Assembly: GCA_020631235.1 (NCBI GenBank)
Contig: JAHDHQ010000029.1
Location: 1-50,574, forward strand
Length of the DNA stretch: 50,574 nucleotides
From: Saprospiraceae bacterium
Lineage (GTDB): Bacteria; Bacteroidota; Bacteroidia; Chitinophagales; Saprospiraceae
Direction of reading: 5' to 3'
The position numbers and the translations under genes were made by a program. Shown piece after piece: positions 20,074-28,417 of this stretch. Below the pieces are notes generated by a model, which saw only the letters and a list, made by a program, of their open reading frames with translations, ran no database searches and was not told where the DNA came from. How positions within the stretch are numbered: the first letter of the stretch is position 1; each line of letters opens with the position of its first letter.

Positions 20074-20586
20074 TTATCCAAACATTCGTCCAGGAAATAT
20101 CACTAATTGTATAAAGTTAAACTCAATATTATTAAAAGAAATATAGGTATCTGCGTTGATCGAAAGATTTAAATCTGGATACCATCTTAGGTTTGTTCTA
20201 AGCAACCAGTTTTGGATACGATTAGGTCTTATATCCCAGCCAAAAGTAAGTCCATATCCAAAAAGATTATCTTGTCTTGAAATGGGTGCTTCCTCCTCAA
20301 ACTTCTCTTCAAAAGCTAAATTTTCGTAGCTCAATGCAGGACCAATAAAGGGTACAAATCCATGATAATCAAACAAATATTTAGTGGCTTCAAATAATAT
20401 AGACCTTCTTTTTAACTGCTGTAAAACGCCATACGTATCTGTAGCTGTACCGTAGCTCCGATAGGCAATAGCAAAATTTAAATCAGGTTTATGTACATAG
20501 TATCCTGCTGTAAAATCGGGCATGATGGAGGTTCCGTACTTTGCAATGTAAGGTCTATTTGTTGTATTGTAACTGCTTTGTCCCAA
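20074..20586 (-). pseudogene. C-terminal half of an outer-membrane beta-barrel gene interrupted by an in-frame TGA
   Basis: This 170-codon frame starts only with a TTG inside what should be a transmembrane strand and has no signal peptide. It is in exactly the same frame as the 243-codon gene just upstream (20611-21342). The two are separated only by that gene's TGA and eight sense codons reading AGISSSFW. Alternating hydrophobic strands (NFAIAYRSYG, LFGYGLTFGWDI, NFIQLVIFP) and the final aromatic strand mark a barrel. Read together they would give a barrel of about 421 residues plus the TGA position. Nonsense mutation, sequencing error or readthrough are the options. Confidence 0.7.
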
Positions 20587-20610
20587 CCAAAAAGAAGACG
20601 AAATTCCCGC

Positions 20611-21342
20611 TCAAAAGTAAAAGCCATTTAAACGTCCCCGATCAGCCAGTATTTGCGTGACTTCTTCTGTTCTTCCGGATTCCCAATCTTTTTCTGCGCT
20701 TAAGGTAGTCTCTATCATATATCGATAGGATAAACTTGCATATAGAAGAGGTGTCTGAATTTGTGCAATTTCATTTCTTGATATGTAATAATCTTGATTG
20801 CTATTGTAATTCCATGCTGCCCCTAATTCGACCAAATGATTACCCCTGTTAAAAGTAAGTCCAAACAAAAAAGGTAAACTGGTATGGTTAAGCTCAGGGC
20901 CACTCTCATATTCAAGATTACCATTGTTTTGTTCGTAGTAAAAGGGAGCTAATGATGTGCCGATATAAGGTCGAATTTTTTTATTTTCAATTCGTAGTGG
21001 ATAATACTTAAATACGGTTTCTACTCCTCTCAAGGCTGTAATTTCCTGATTTTCTTTTTCTGTTTTATTTCCAAAAAGAGGAATCGCGATATAAAAATCA
21101 GCGTATCCCCAAAAATGAGTTCCTCCTATTAAAAACCTAGGACTGAAACTATTTTCCAAACTAAGTGACTGAATGGTGGATGCTTGATTAAGGTACATAG
21201 TCTGCCCTCCAAAACTAGCCTCTATATCAAAACCCATATTTAATTGCGCAAACCGATGTCTTGTTTGTTTTTCTAAGTAAACTTGTCCAAAACCAACTTG
21301 TACTAAGAAAATGAAAAACAAAAGAACTAGCCATTGTCTCAT
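20611..21342 (-). CDS. Outer-membrane beta-barrel protein, N-terminal half (truncated by in-frame TGA)
   Basis: This 243-codon gene begins with a good signal peptide (MRQWLVLLFFIFLVQVGFGQ). Barrel-like strands follow, including LNMGFDIEASFGG, FKYYPLRI and YIGTSLAPFYYEQ. It stops at TGA (20611-20613) right after LNGFYF, in the middle of a strand that resumes as AGISSSFWLG in the same frame. The product as read would lack the C-terminal strands needed for barrel insertion, so it is probably non-functional unless the stop is read through. The function of the family member is unknown; it is likely a structural or sensing surface protein. Confidence 0.7.
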   Translation of the reverse strand: MRQWLVLLFFIFLVQVGFGQVYLEKQTRHRFAQLNMGFDIEASFGGQTMYLNQASTIQSLSLENSFSPRFLIGGTHFWGYADFYIAIPLFGNKTEKENQEITALRGVETVFKYYPLRIENKKIRPYIGTSLAPFYYEQNNGNLEYESGPELNHTSLPFLFGLTFNRGNHLVELGAAWNYNSNQDYYISRNEIAQIQTPLLYASLSYRYMIETTLSAEKDWESGRTEEVTQILADRGRLNGFYF

Positions 21343-21611
21343 AAGAGTGGTGAATTTTAGTTTAAAAAATTAAGATAGTTTAGTCTTAATTAGACTTCAT
21401 TATCAAAATATTAAAAATAAATGAATGCCTAAAACAATATACACCTAGAGCTTAATAGTTTCTCTGGATGGATCATCTACCTCAATCCTAAAAAATTCAG
21501 AAATAAATAAAATACTTTGGTAGCAAGTACTCTTTGCATTTTCAGTTAAACAGCCATCGCTTGACCGATGATTATTTACTATCTTGCCCTTAAATGATTA
21601 CGTACTAAAAT

Positions 21612-22088
21612 ATGAGCAGTTTTTCGCACTTAGATGATGAAGGAAAACCTAAAATGGTCGATGTCTCGAATAAGAATACAAGTCGCCGAACAGCCATAGC
21701 TAGATCTATAGTAACTGTTGATTCAAGTATTCTAGCCCATTTGAGTGATGAGAAAAAACAAACTAAAAAAGGGCCAGTATTCCAAACGGCCATTCTTGCC
21801 GGTATCATGGCGAGCAAACAAACCAGTCAATTGATTCCTTTGTGCCACCCGCTCATGATATCTAAAAGCAACATTGACATACATATCAATGAAAATAAAG
21901 AAGTAGTCATCTTATGCGAAGTCAGTTTAGATGGAAAAACTGGTGTAGAAATGGAAGCGCTCACTGGTGCCAGTGTGGCTGCATTAACCATTTACGATAT
22001 GTGCAAAGGCATATCCCAAAACATGTCTATAAAAGAAACAACATTGATCAAAAAAACTGGAGGAAAAAGTGATATCAACCGATCCTAA
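21612..22088 (+). CDS. moaC: Cyclic pyranopterin monophosphate synthase MoaC
   Basis: This 158-residue cytoplasmic enzyme converts the MoaA product, 3',8-cyclo-GTP, to cyclic pyranopterin monophosphate, the first intermediate of molybdenum cofactor. Family signatures are MVDVSNKNTSRRTAIA near the N-terminus, QLIPLCHPLMIS and GVEMEALTGASVAALTIYDMCK. Length is normal. It opens the rightward part of a molybdenum cofactor island; the next gene overlaps its end by 20 nt. Confidence 0.97.
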   Translation: MSSFSHLDDEGKPKMVDVSNKNTSRRTAIARSIVTVDSSILAHLSDEKKQTKKGPVFQTAILAGIMASKQTSQLIPLCHPLMISKSNIDIHINENKEVVILCEVSLDGKTGVEMEALTGASVAALTIYDMCKGISQNMSIKETTLIKKTGGKSDINRS

Positions 22089-23211
22089 AAAACACAGCAA
22101 ACACGCCCATTTAAATAAACCCAAAGGTGGAGAGTACCACCGAAATGAATGGTCAATTATAGGTGCACCTTGCGACATCATAGATCGCTTAGCTCATGAT
22201 ATTTCCGAAAAACTCCATAAAGAATTACAAATAGGCTTTCTTAATGCTGATCATGATGCAAGTGACCTAGGTCATACCTTTCATACTGAATTTGTGGATA
22301 GGATCGACTTTCAATCTTGGAACAGCATTGGCAAACCTAAGCCAAAGCAATACCGTAAATTCTTTAATCATCTAGATCTACTACTCATCAATGGCAATCA
22401 CTTTAATGGTGCTAAACAGATCGTATTGATTAATGAAAAAAAGAAAGAATCTCTATCCAAAAAGACAGATAGACTTACAGATATCCGTATGATTCTTCTT
22501 CAAAAATCTTCGGACGACATCTATGACTTTGTGATGGATAAAATCACAGACGAGCAAGATGTTCAGGTATTTAGAATCGATCAAGTGGACAAAATAGCAC
22601 AAGCGATCCTCAATGAATTTAAAGTTAATGTTCCACCATTATATGGGCTTATTCTAACAGGAGGGAAAAGCCAACGTATGGGTGAGGATAAAGGAAGCAT
22701 AGAATATCATGGTAAAGCCCAACGAGAATATGAGGCTGAACTAGCCCAATCATTTTGTAATCGGGTTTATGTATCTCTCCGCAAAAACCAAGATGAATTA
22801 ATACAAACTAAATACAGCAAAATTTACGATAGTTTCGAAGGCTTAGGACCATATGGAGGTTTATTATCTGCATTCAGAAAAGAACCAAACGCTGCCTGGT
22901 TAACTCTGGCTTGTGATCTGCCCTACCTTGATCGAGAAACACTCAAGTTATTAGTGAGTAAAAGAAACCCGAAAAAATTAGCTACTTGCTTTTATAATCC
23001 TGAAACCGAATTTCCAGAACCATTAATTACCATTTGGGAACCACAAGCCTATCCCGTCTTACTAGAGTTTTTAAGTCAAGGCTATTCTTGCCCCAGAAAA
23101 GTGTTGATTAATAGCGATATAGAAATGGTCGAATTAACTGATCCAACAAAAATGATGAATGTCAATGATCCTAGCGAAAGAGCAGCAGTCGAACAACATT
23201 TGAAAGCTTAG
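22069..23211 (+). CDS. mobA: MobA molybdenum cofactor guanylyltransferase with N-terminal decayed MobB-like domain
   Basis: This 380-residue protein starts at GTG 22069 inside moaC, behind GGAGG at a good distance, which decides the start. From about residue 193 it is a MobA-type nucleotidyltransferase: LILTGGKSQRMGEDKG is the nucleotide-binding loop, then GPYGGLLSAF and LACDLPYLD with the metal-binding Asp. It would attach GMP to molybdopterin. The first ~190 residues look like MobB: SIIGAPCDIIDRL sits where the P-loop should be, NADHDASD where MobB has its histidine-rich switch, and LDLLLINGNHFNGAKQIVLIN-like residues match the MobB DLVLVEG...PKI block. The P-loop Lys and Gly residues are gone, so nucleotide hydrolysis is unlikely. 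The MobB reading is inference. Confidence 0.88.
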   Translation: MISTDPKKHSKHAHLNKPKGGEYHRNEWSIIGAPCDIIDRLAHDISEKLHKELQIGFLNADHDASDLGHTFHTEFVDRIDFQSWNSIGKPKPKQYRKFFNHLDLLLINGNHFNGAKQIVLINEKKKESLSKKTDRLTDIRMILLQKSSDDIYDFVMDKITDEQDVQVFRIDQVDKIAQAILNEFKVNVPPLYGLILTGGKSQRMGEDKGSIEYHGKAQREYEAELAQSFCNRVYVSLRKNQDELIQTKYSKIYDSFEGLGPYGGLLSAFRKEPNAAWLTLACDLPYLDRETLKLLVSKRNPKKLATCFYNPETEFPEPLITIWEPQAYPVLLEFLSQGYSCPRKVLINSDIEMVELTDPTKMMNVNDPSERAAVEQHLKA

Positions 23212-23297
23212 CATCGAAGATTTATTCAGGTTTATCGTACAATTAAAAGGTCAATAACAATCAGCCAAGTTACACTCAGGATCGAGCAAAATTTCCA

Positions 23298-24500
23298 CTA
23301 TCCTCTAAATGACCAGTATGGAAACACTTCACCTTTTAGATAAACATCTCTACCGCAAGGCAACTCCATGAAAGCATCCGCCGCCACTAGTCCGACAAGA
23401 TCTCCAGATCCATTTCCTTTTTCGGGTTTTGCCATACATTTTCCCGAAGATTCGTAAGAAATAGCTACTGGAAGAAAATAACTCAAATTTGGCTTGAAAA
23501 TCACATCTTCGGATAACTGTGCATATTTGACTACAGGCTTGCGAGACATACTTTTATCTAGCCAAGATTTTATATACTTAAGTGTACACATAAACGAGGA
23601 AACTGGGTTTCCCGGCAAAGCAAAAATCACCGCCTTATTTCGCTGTCCGAACCAAAATGGCTTTCCTGGTCTTTGGCGTACACGATGAAAATCTTTAATC
23701 ACTCCTAGCTCTTCCAAAACCGCAGGTATAAAATCAAATTTTCCTTTAGACACACCTCCGCTTAATATGATGAGATCATAGCTGTCAAGCACTTGACTTA
23801 AGGTCGAACTTATACTAGATTTTTCATCATCTAAATGCAGCCGATGCGAAGAGACACCACAAAAAGAAAGGCAAGCCTGGATCGTATGCACATTGGATTT
23901 TCTAATCTGATGAGGAAGCGGTGTTTTGTCCACATCTACCAATTCGTCTCCAGTGGAAATAACTACCGTTCTAGGCATTTTGCGCACCGAAAGAAAGGAC
24001 TTTCCTATACTGGCAGCTATAGCTATTTCTGCAGGACCCATTTGCATTTCCTTCGCTAATACTAAACTCCCTTTTGCTTGATCTAAACCTTTTGTGTGAA
24101 CATTTTTCCCGAGGATCACTTGATCAATATTAATATGCGCTATACCATCTTGTAAGCTTAAATCTTCATAGCGTATGACTGTATCTGTTCCTTCAGGCAA
24201 AACACATCCTGTCATTACTTCCATGCAACGCTTGGGATTGTTTAGCTTTTGCTGAGGCATCCCTGCAGCGCATAATGCTTCGATAGGAAAAGAATGAATG
24301 CCTTGTTTAAAACTATCATGCAGAATGGCTATTCCGTCCATAGTTACTCTATGATATGGTGGGAAGTCCCGATCTGCAAAACAATCAGCAGCCAATGTTC
24401 TTCCTAAACTTTTTTCCAAAGAAACTTCTTCTTCGCCAAATGACTTAGCTGATGCTAGCACTAGATCTAGGGCTTTCTCTACACTTATTAATTTATCCAC
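23298..24500 (-). CDS. moeA: Molybdopterin molybdenumtransferase MoeA
   Basis: This cytoplasmic enzyme inserts molybdate into adenylylated molybdopterin. Signatures are DFPPYHRVTMDGIAI, TGDELVDVDKTPLP, ILSGGVSKGKFDFIP and ALPGNPVSSFMC, with the C-terminal domain IV present. I take the GTG at 24500 as the start. It gives the family's usual beginning (VDKLISVEKALDLVL) and an 8-nt overlap with moaA (GTGGATAA). An in-frame ATG at 24566 would add 22 residues wholly inside moaA. With the GTG start the protein has 400 residues, normal for MoeA. It is co-transcribed after moaA and convergent with mobA. Confidence 0.95.
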   Translation of the reverse strand: MDKLISVEKALDLVLASAKSFGEEEVSLEKSLGRTLAADCFADRDFPPYHRVTMDGIAILHDSFKQGIHSFPIEALCAAGMPQQKLNNPKRCMEVMTGCVLPEGTDTVIRYEDLSLQDGIAHINIDQVILGKNVHTKGLDQAKGSLVLAKEMQMGPAEIAIAASIGKSFLSVRKMPRTVVISTGDELVDVDKTPLPHQIRKSNVHTIQACLSFCGVSSHRLHLDDEKSSISSTLSQVLDSYDLIILSGGVSKGKFDFIPAVLEELGVIKDFHRVRQRPGKPFWFGQRNKAVIFALPGNPVSSFMCTLKYIKSWLDKSMSRKPVVKYAQLSEDVIFKPNLSYFLPVAISYESSGKCMAKPEKGNGSGDLVGLVAADAFMELPCGRDVYLKGEVFPYWSFRG

Positions 24501-25479
24501 CGATGCTAGCCATTGATTCTGAAATAAGGTTTCCAGGGTCTCTAAGTCTCTCTGCTTCAAAGCCATTTTTTGCTCTATGTCCTACCGCACTTTGTACAGC
24601 CGTGATCAATTCTTCATCCGAAGCACCAGCACGCATTAAATGACGTATATTAAATACACCTTGATCATATAAACAAGTTTTTAGAATACCTTCAGGTGTA
24701 ACACGGATGCGATTGCAAGATCCACAAAAGGTCCTTGAATAAGCAGGAATGACGCCAAATGTTCCTACAAATCCCGGTATCTGGAAATTTATAGAAGTAG
24801 AGTTTTTGGGATTGTTTAAGCGGACAATGCGGCCATAATGATTTTCTATATGCTTGATGATTTGGATGTAGTTCCATTCATATTTAGGGGTCGATTTCCC
24901 TTGACCATTAAAAGGCATTTCTTCTATAAACCGGATAGATACTGGATCATTTTTTCCAAGATCTACCATAGGTATAATATCTTCAATATTTTGATCTTGC
25001 ATAACCACACAATTCACTTTTACTTGAAGACCTTTTTGTATCATTGCTTCGTAACACTCCCAAACCTGAGCAAAACTATCTCTACGAGTAATAGCTTTAA
25101 ACCTTTTTGGGTCTATACTATCGATGCTTAGATTAAAATGGTTTATTCCTAATTGTATTAAGTCATCTAAATACGGTTTGGTGAGTGTTCCATTTGTGGT
25201 TATAGCGATGGTTTCGATACCTTCTAATTTGCTTAGTGAGGCTAGCAAAAACATGATGTCTTTTCTTAAAAAAGGTTCTCCTCCAGTAATTCTGATTTTA
25301 GAAACTCCTTCTGCAGCTAAGAGTTTTACAAGTCTAATCATCTCCTCATAGCTAAGTAATTCCTTTTTAGGTTTAAAGTTGATACCATCAACAGGCATGC
25401 AGTAAAAACAACGAAGATTGCACTTGTCAGTAACGGCAAGTCTTACATAATCAATCTTTCTCCCGTGATTATCAATCAT
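24493..25479 (-). CDS. moaA: GTP 3',8-cyclase MoaA (radical SAM)
   Basis: This 328-residue enzyme performs the first step of molybdenum cofactor synthesis. It turns GTP into 3',8-cyclo-GTP using two 4Fe-4S clusters. The N-terminal SAM cluster motif is C20-N-L-R-C24-F-Y-C27. The C-terminal cluster cysteines are in FCGSCNRIRV and LKTCLYDQG. ITGGEPFLRKD is the SAM-binding GGEP motif. The protein ends in ASIGG, the conserved Gly-Gly tail that reaches the active site. moeA begins within its stop codon. Confidence 0.97.
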   Translation of the reverse strand: MIDNHGRKIDYVRLAVTDKCNLRCFYCMPVDGINFKPKKELLSYEEMIRLVKLLAAEGVSKIRITGGEPFLRKDIMFLLASLSKLEGIETIAITTNGTLTKPYLDDLIQLGINHFNLSIDSIDPKRFKAITRRDSFAQVWECYEAMIQKGLQVKVNCVVMQDQNIEDIIPMVDLGKNDPVSIRFIEEMPFNGQGKSTPKYEWNYIQIIKHIENHYGRIVRLNNPKNSTSINFQIPGFVGTFGVIPAYSRTFCGSCNRIRVTPEGILKTCLYDQGVFNIRHLMRAGASDEELITAVQSAVGHRAKNGFEAERLRDPGNLISESMASIGG

Positions 25480-25556
25480 TCTTTAATCTTCCTAGTATAC
25501 TTAGTATAAAATGAAATCCTTATGCAAACCCAATGTTTACTTTCTTTATCTTTTAA

Positions 25557-25805
25557 CTATTTCAGGTTTCGCTTTGTTAACTCCTCTTTTAGCAGGGAAT
25601 TTTCTTTTGGTTTAGTGAATATTTTGTACAAGACATACAAAATGGCCAAGGTGAAAATCCCAATATTTCCTTTGGCAACACCATATACTAAAACTCCGAT
25701 CATTATACCGATTAGTAAAGCATTTAACCAAGTTTTAGCTTTAGCCTTTTTACTTAAGTCTATAATTTCTTCATCACTCAACTTGGCAAAATCGTCTCTT
25801 TCCAT
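25557..25805 (-). CDS. Small two-helix membrane protein of unknown function
   Basis: This 82-residue protein has a charged amphipathic N-terminus (about 1-24), two hydrophobic helices (about 27-45 and 49-63) and a Lys/Glu-rich tail. The inner positive-rich ends suggest both termini are cytoplasmic. It lies 77 bp upstream of moaA on the same strand and could share its transcript. I recognise no family. The regular helix pattern and codon quality make it a real gene rather than a chance frame. Confidence 0.75.
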   Translation of the reverse strand: MERDDFAKLSDEEIIDLSKKAKAKTWLNALLIGIMIGVLVYGVAKGNIGIFTLAILYVLYKIFTKPKENSLLKEELTKRNLK

Positions 25806-25932
25806 GGTCTTTTAATGAATAGGGCGTATCACTCAATATTACAAATAAGTTCAACAATTAATGTAAACTACTTAGAGAAATCAATTTTAAAATAAACAAT
25901 ACTTTTGAGATTAGAATAATCCAAAACTTATT

Positions 25933-26676
25933 TTGAGCATCCCATTTATAGTACTCATCATCACTTTTTTCGTTATCGCCCTTCTTTATGCATCTGCTGG
26001 ATTCGGTGGGGGATCAAGTTATTTGGCGGTTTTTGCAATGAGTCCATTTGCCTTTACGGATATACGAATGATGGCTTTAAGTTGTAATATAATGGTAGTT
26101 TCTGGTTCGGTTTATTGGTTTTATAAGCATGGATTATTAGATTTAAATAAGGTATGGCCACTGGTTTTAGTGAGTATTCCTTTCGCTTTTATAGGTGGAT
26201 TATTCGACTTGAGTCAAGAGTTGTTTTATATTTTATTAGGCTTTACCTTACTAATTGCCAGCTTTTTTATGATCGGTATTGACCTCGGCAAAACTAGGAC
26301 TTTATCGACAGTTTCAAATTTAGGCATCGGCGGAGGTATAGGGTTTTTAGCTGGTCTAGTAGGTATAGGTGGCGGGATATTCTTATCCCCCGTGTTACAT
26401 TTATCAAAGTGGGCAAAGCCAAAGGTGATAGCAGCAAGCACTTCCTTTTTTATTTTGGTAAATTCTGTTGCTGGTATTCTGGGTCAGTGGTATTCTAATG
26501 GCTGGGGAGTAGACATCAAAATTTTAGCGCCCTTATTGTTTGCTGTTCTGATTGGTGGTCAAATAGGTAGTTTATACAGTATAGAAAAGATGCAAGCTAT
26601 TATGGTTAAGCGGGTAGCTGGAATATTAATTCTTTTCGTATCTCTTAGGATACTGTACAAATACTTAATACTTTAA
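25933..26676 (+). CDS. TSUP (TauE/SafE) family membrane transporter
   Basis: This 247-residue inner-membrane protein has about eight hydrophobic helices and the two glycine-rich TSUP signatures in homologous halves: ASAGFGGGSSYLAVF near residue 22 and GLVGIGGGIFLSPVLH near 140. The only reasonable start is TTG at 25933. TSUP members export or import sulfite, sulfoacetate, thiosulfate or other anions. It lies 4 bp before moaD and inside a molybdenum cofactor island. An oxyanion linked to sulfur or molybdenum metabolism is a fair guess for its cargo, but the substrate is not shown by sequence. Confidence 0.88.
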   Translation: MSIPFIVLIITFFVIALLYASAGFGGGSSYLAVFAMSPFAFTDIRMMALSCNIMVVSGSVYWFYKHGLLDLNKVWPLVLVSIPFAFIGGLFDLSQELFYILLGFTLLIASFFMIGIDLGKTRTLSTVSNLGIGGGIGFLAGLVGIGGGIFLSPVLHLSKWAKPKVIAASTSFFILVNSVAGILGQWYSNGWGVDIKILAPLLFAVLIGGQIGSLYSIEKMQAIMVKRVAGILILFVSLRILYKYLIL

Positions 26677-26680
26677 TCCT

Positions 26681-26917
26681 ATGAAATTAAAATGTTTCGG
26701 TATTGCTAAAGATATAGTGCACAGTTCGATCATCGACATTGAAGCTCAAAACATAGCTACAGTGGCCGATTTAAAGACTTATTTAAATACGCAATACCCA
26801 AGTTTCAAGCAATATGCAGCCTACCAAATAGCCGTCAACCAAGCACTCGCTAATGACCATCAGAAAATTAGTGCCGAGGACGAATTAGCCATTATACCTC
26901 CAGTAAGCGGTGGATAA
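26681..26917 (+). CDS. moaD: Molybdopterin synthase small subunit MoaD
   Basis: This 78-residue ubiquitin-like sulfur carrier ends in PPVSGG. The terminal Gly is adenylated by MoeB and then thiocarboxylated to donate sulfur to precursor Z. Length and the VADLKTYL and DELAIIPPVSGG strands match MoaD. It starts 4 bp after the TSUP gene, and its last codons overlap the alternative GTG of moaE. Confidence 0.95.
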   Translation: MKLKCFGIAKDIVHSSIIDIEAQNIATVADLKTYLNTQYPSFKQYAAYQIAVNQALANDHQKISAEDELAIIPPVSGG

Positions 26918-26918
26918 T

Positions 26919-27344
26919 ATGAAGCAAAATATCAATATACAAATAGTAAACAAACCACTATCTATCGATCAATGTTACGATTTTATAGTAGACCAATCCT
27001 GTGGCGGTATTTGTCTTTTTATAGGTACTGTACGGAATCATAACAAAGGTGCTGAAGTAAGCCATCTTAACTTCGAAAGTTATACAAGCATGGCGCTCAA
27101 AGAAATGGAACTTATAGCTTCAGAGTGTATAGAAAAATTTCAAGCTAAAAAAGTGGCGATTCATCATAAAGAAGGAATGGCAAACATCAGCGACATAGCA
27201 GTCATTATTGGAGTTTCTTGCATCCATAGAAAACAGGCTTTCGAAGCATGTGAGTATGCGATAGACCAACTAAAATCACGGGTGACTATTTGGAAAAAAG
27301 AACATCTTAGTGATGGAAGCTACTGGATTAATGCGCGTCCTTAA
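26919..27344 (+). CDS. moaE: Molybdopterin synthase catalytic subunit MoaE
   Basis: MoaE pairs with MoaD and transfers two sulfurs to make molybdopterin. Signatures are GGICLFIGTVRNHN, LNFESYTSMALKEM and IHHKEG. The catalytic HRKQAFEACEYAID and WKKEHLSDGSYWI segments follow, the latter carrying the conserved Lys residues. I use ATG 26919, which has GGTGG five bases before it. A GTG at 26910 is in frame and overlaps the moaD stop. The 3' end overlaps the convergent MoeB-like gene by 17 nt. Confidence 0.95.
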   Translation: MKQNINIQIVNKPLSIDQCYDFIVDQSCGGICLFIGTVRNHNKGAEVSHLNFESYTSMALKEMELIASECIEKFQAKKVAIHHKEGMANISDIAVIIGVSCIHRKQAFEACEYAIDQLKSRVTIWKKEHLSDGSYWINARP

Positions 27345-28383
27345 AACTAAGATAAGCCTTTAATCCTCCTTGTAAACTATACACTTGCAAAGCAGGGTTT
27401 TCTGTCTTTATTTTGTGGGCCAATGTTGTGGATCGTTTACCTGACATGCAAAATAAAACCAGTGGTTTATCTTGTTTTACTTCTTTCATGTTAAAGCTTG
27501 ACATCGGATGGCGGCAACATTGGTCTACACTAAAATCATGTTCATTTTCTTCCAAGATAGAAATCAATGTATAGCGCGAAGCCTCTTGAAAATATTCATC
27601 CCATGTAATAGCATAATCCGTGCACAAAACCTCAGCTCGATAATTATTTTGATCATAAACAGTTTGCATATCATGCGTCCAATTTTTAGATACAGTCAAT
27701 TTCATCTGATCATTAGTCAAGCAATGGTAGCTGAGGAGTTTTCCGCTCAAAGAATCTCCTAATGAAAGTATATATTTAAGTGCTTCGTTTGCTTGCAACA
27801 AACCGATCATTCCTGCTATAGTATTCATAACACCCACATCAGCACAGCTAGGTACCGCAAGGTCAGGTTCTGGGAAAATATCTCGTAAATGGATATCATA
27901 ATTATCTTGATTACGAAAACAAGAAACATATCCATCAAACTTGTAGATGGCCCCATAAATCATCGGGATTTGATGTAAATGACAATAGTCATTTACCAAG
28001 TATTTACAGAGGATGTTATCTGTACACTCCAGCACCACTGTTTCTTTAACAATCAAGGAAGCAATATTCGATTTATCAAGCATTTGACCCTTGATATTGA
28101 GTTGTAGACCAGGGTTAAATGTTTGTATATACTTAGCTAAAGCTTCTGCCTTGGTTTGCGTTTCATTGGGTGTGTAAAATACTTGTCTGTGAAGATTAGA
28201 TTCCGAAGGAACATCTGCGTCTATTAGCGTAATCTGACCTACACCTGCTCCGGCTAAGTACGAAGCAGCAATAGCCCCTAGTCCACCACAACCTACAATC
28301 ACTACATGCGCATTGTGCAGTAGTTGCTGACCTTCTTCTCCAATCTCAGAAAGACTTATTTGCCTAGCGTATCGTGTGCTCAC
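27328..28383 (-). CDS. moeB: MoeB/ThiF-type adenylyltransferase fused to a rhodanese domain
   Basis: This 351-residue E1-like enzyme should adenylylate the Gly-Gly end of MoaD. The N-terminal domain has the ATP site VVIVGCGGLGAIAASYLAGAG, DADVPSESNLHRQVFY and the Cys180 segment PSCADVGVMNT. A C-terminal rhodanese domain (about 260-351) has active-site loop CMSGKRS with Cys312, suited to hand on sulfur. The usual zinc-binding CxxC pairs of MoeB are missing: the first position reads HLRDIF instead of a Cys pair, and no second pair is seen. Lacking zinc, it may be a clade-specific form. It is convergent with moaE, so not in the same transcript. Confidence 0.9.
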   Translation of the reverse strand: MSTRYARQISLSEIGEEGQQLLHNAHVVIVGCGGLGAIAASYLAGAGVGQITLIDADVPSESNLHRQVFYTPNETQTKAEALAKYIQTFNPGLQLNIKGQMLDKSNIASLIVKETVVLECTDNILCKYLVNDYCHLHQIPMIYGAIYKFDGYVSCFRNQDNYDIHLRDIFPEPDLAVPSCADVGVMNTIAGMIGLLQANEALKYILSLGDSLSGKLLSYHCLTNDQMKLTVSKNWTHDMQTVYDQNNYRAEVLCTDYAITWDEYFQEASRYTLISILEENEHDFSVDQCCRHPMSSFNMKEVKQDKPLVLFCMSGKRSTTLAHKIKTENPALQVYSLQGGLKAYLSFKDAH

Positions 28384-28417
28384 TTAAACCTTTAAATTAT
28401 ATACCAAGATACTTATT

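Noticed and set aside
20611-20613. Selenocysteine or recoded TGA in the barrel gene
   Set aside because: Selenocysteine is not expected in a barrel strand, no obvious stem-loop follows directly, and TGA ends other genes in the window; nonsense mutation or sequence error is simpler.
21343-21611. Molybdenum cofactor riboswitch upstream of moaC
   Set aside because: Only short AT-rich inverted repeats are present (for example TTAAGA...TCTTAA); no match to the long conserved fold.
24501-24566. ATG 24566 as the moeA start
   Set aside because: It would place 22 extra residues entirely inside moaA; GTG 24500 gives the family's normal N-terminus and a short overlap.
25522-25815. 97-codon rightward frame
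   Set aside because: Opposite the small membrane protein gene at 25557-25805, whose helix and charge pattern is far more protein-like.
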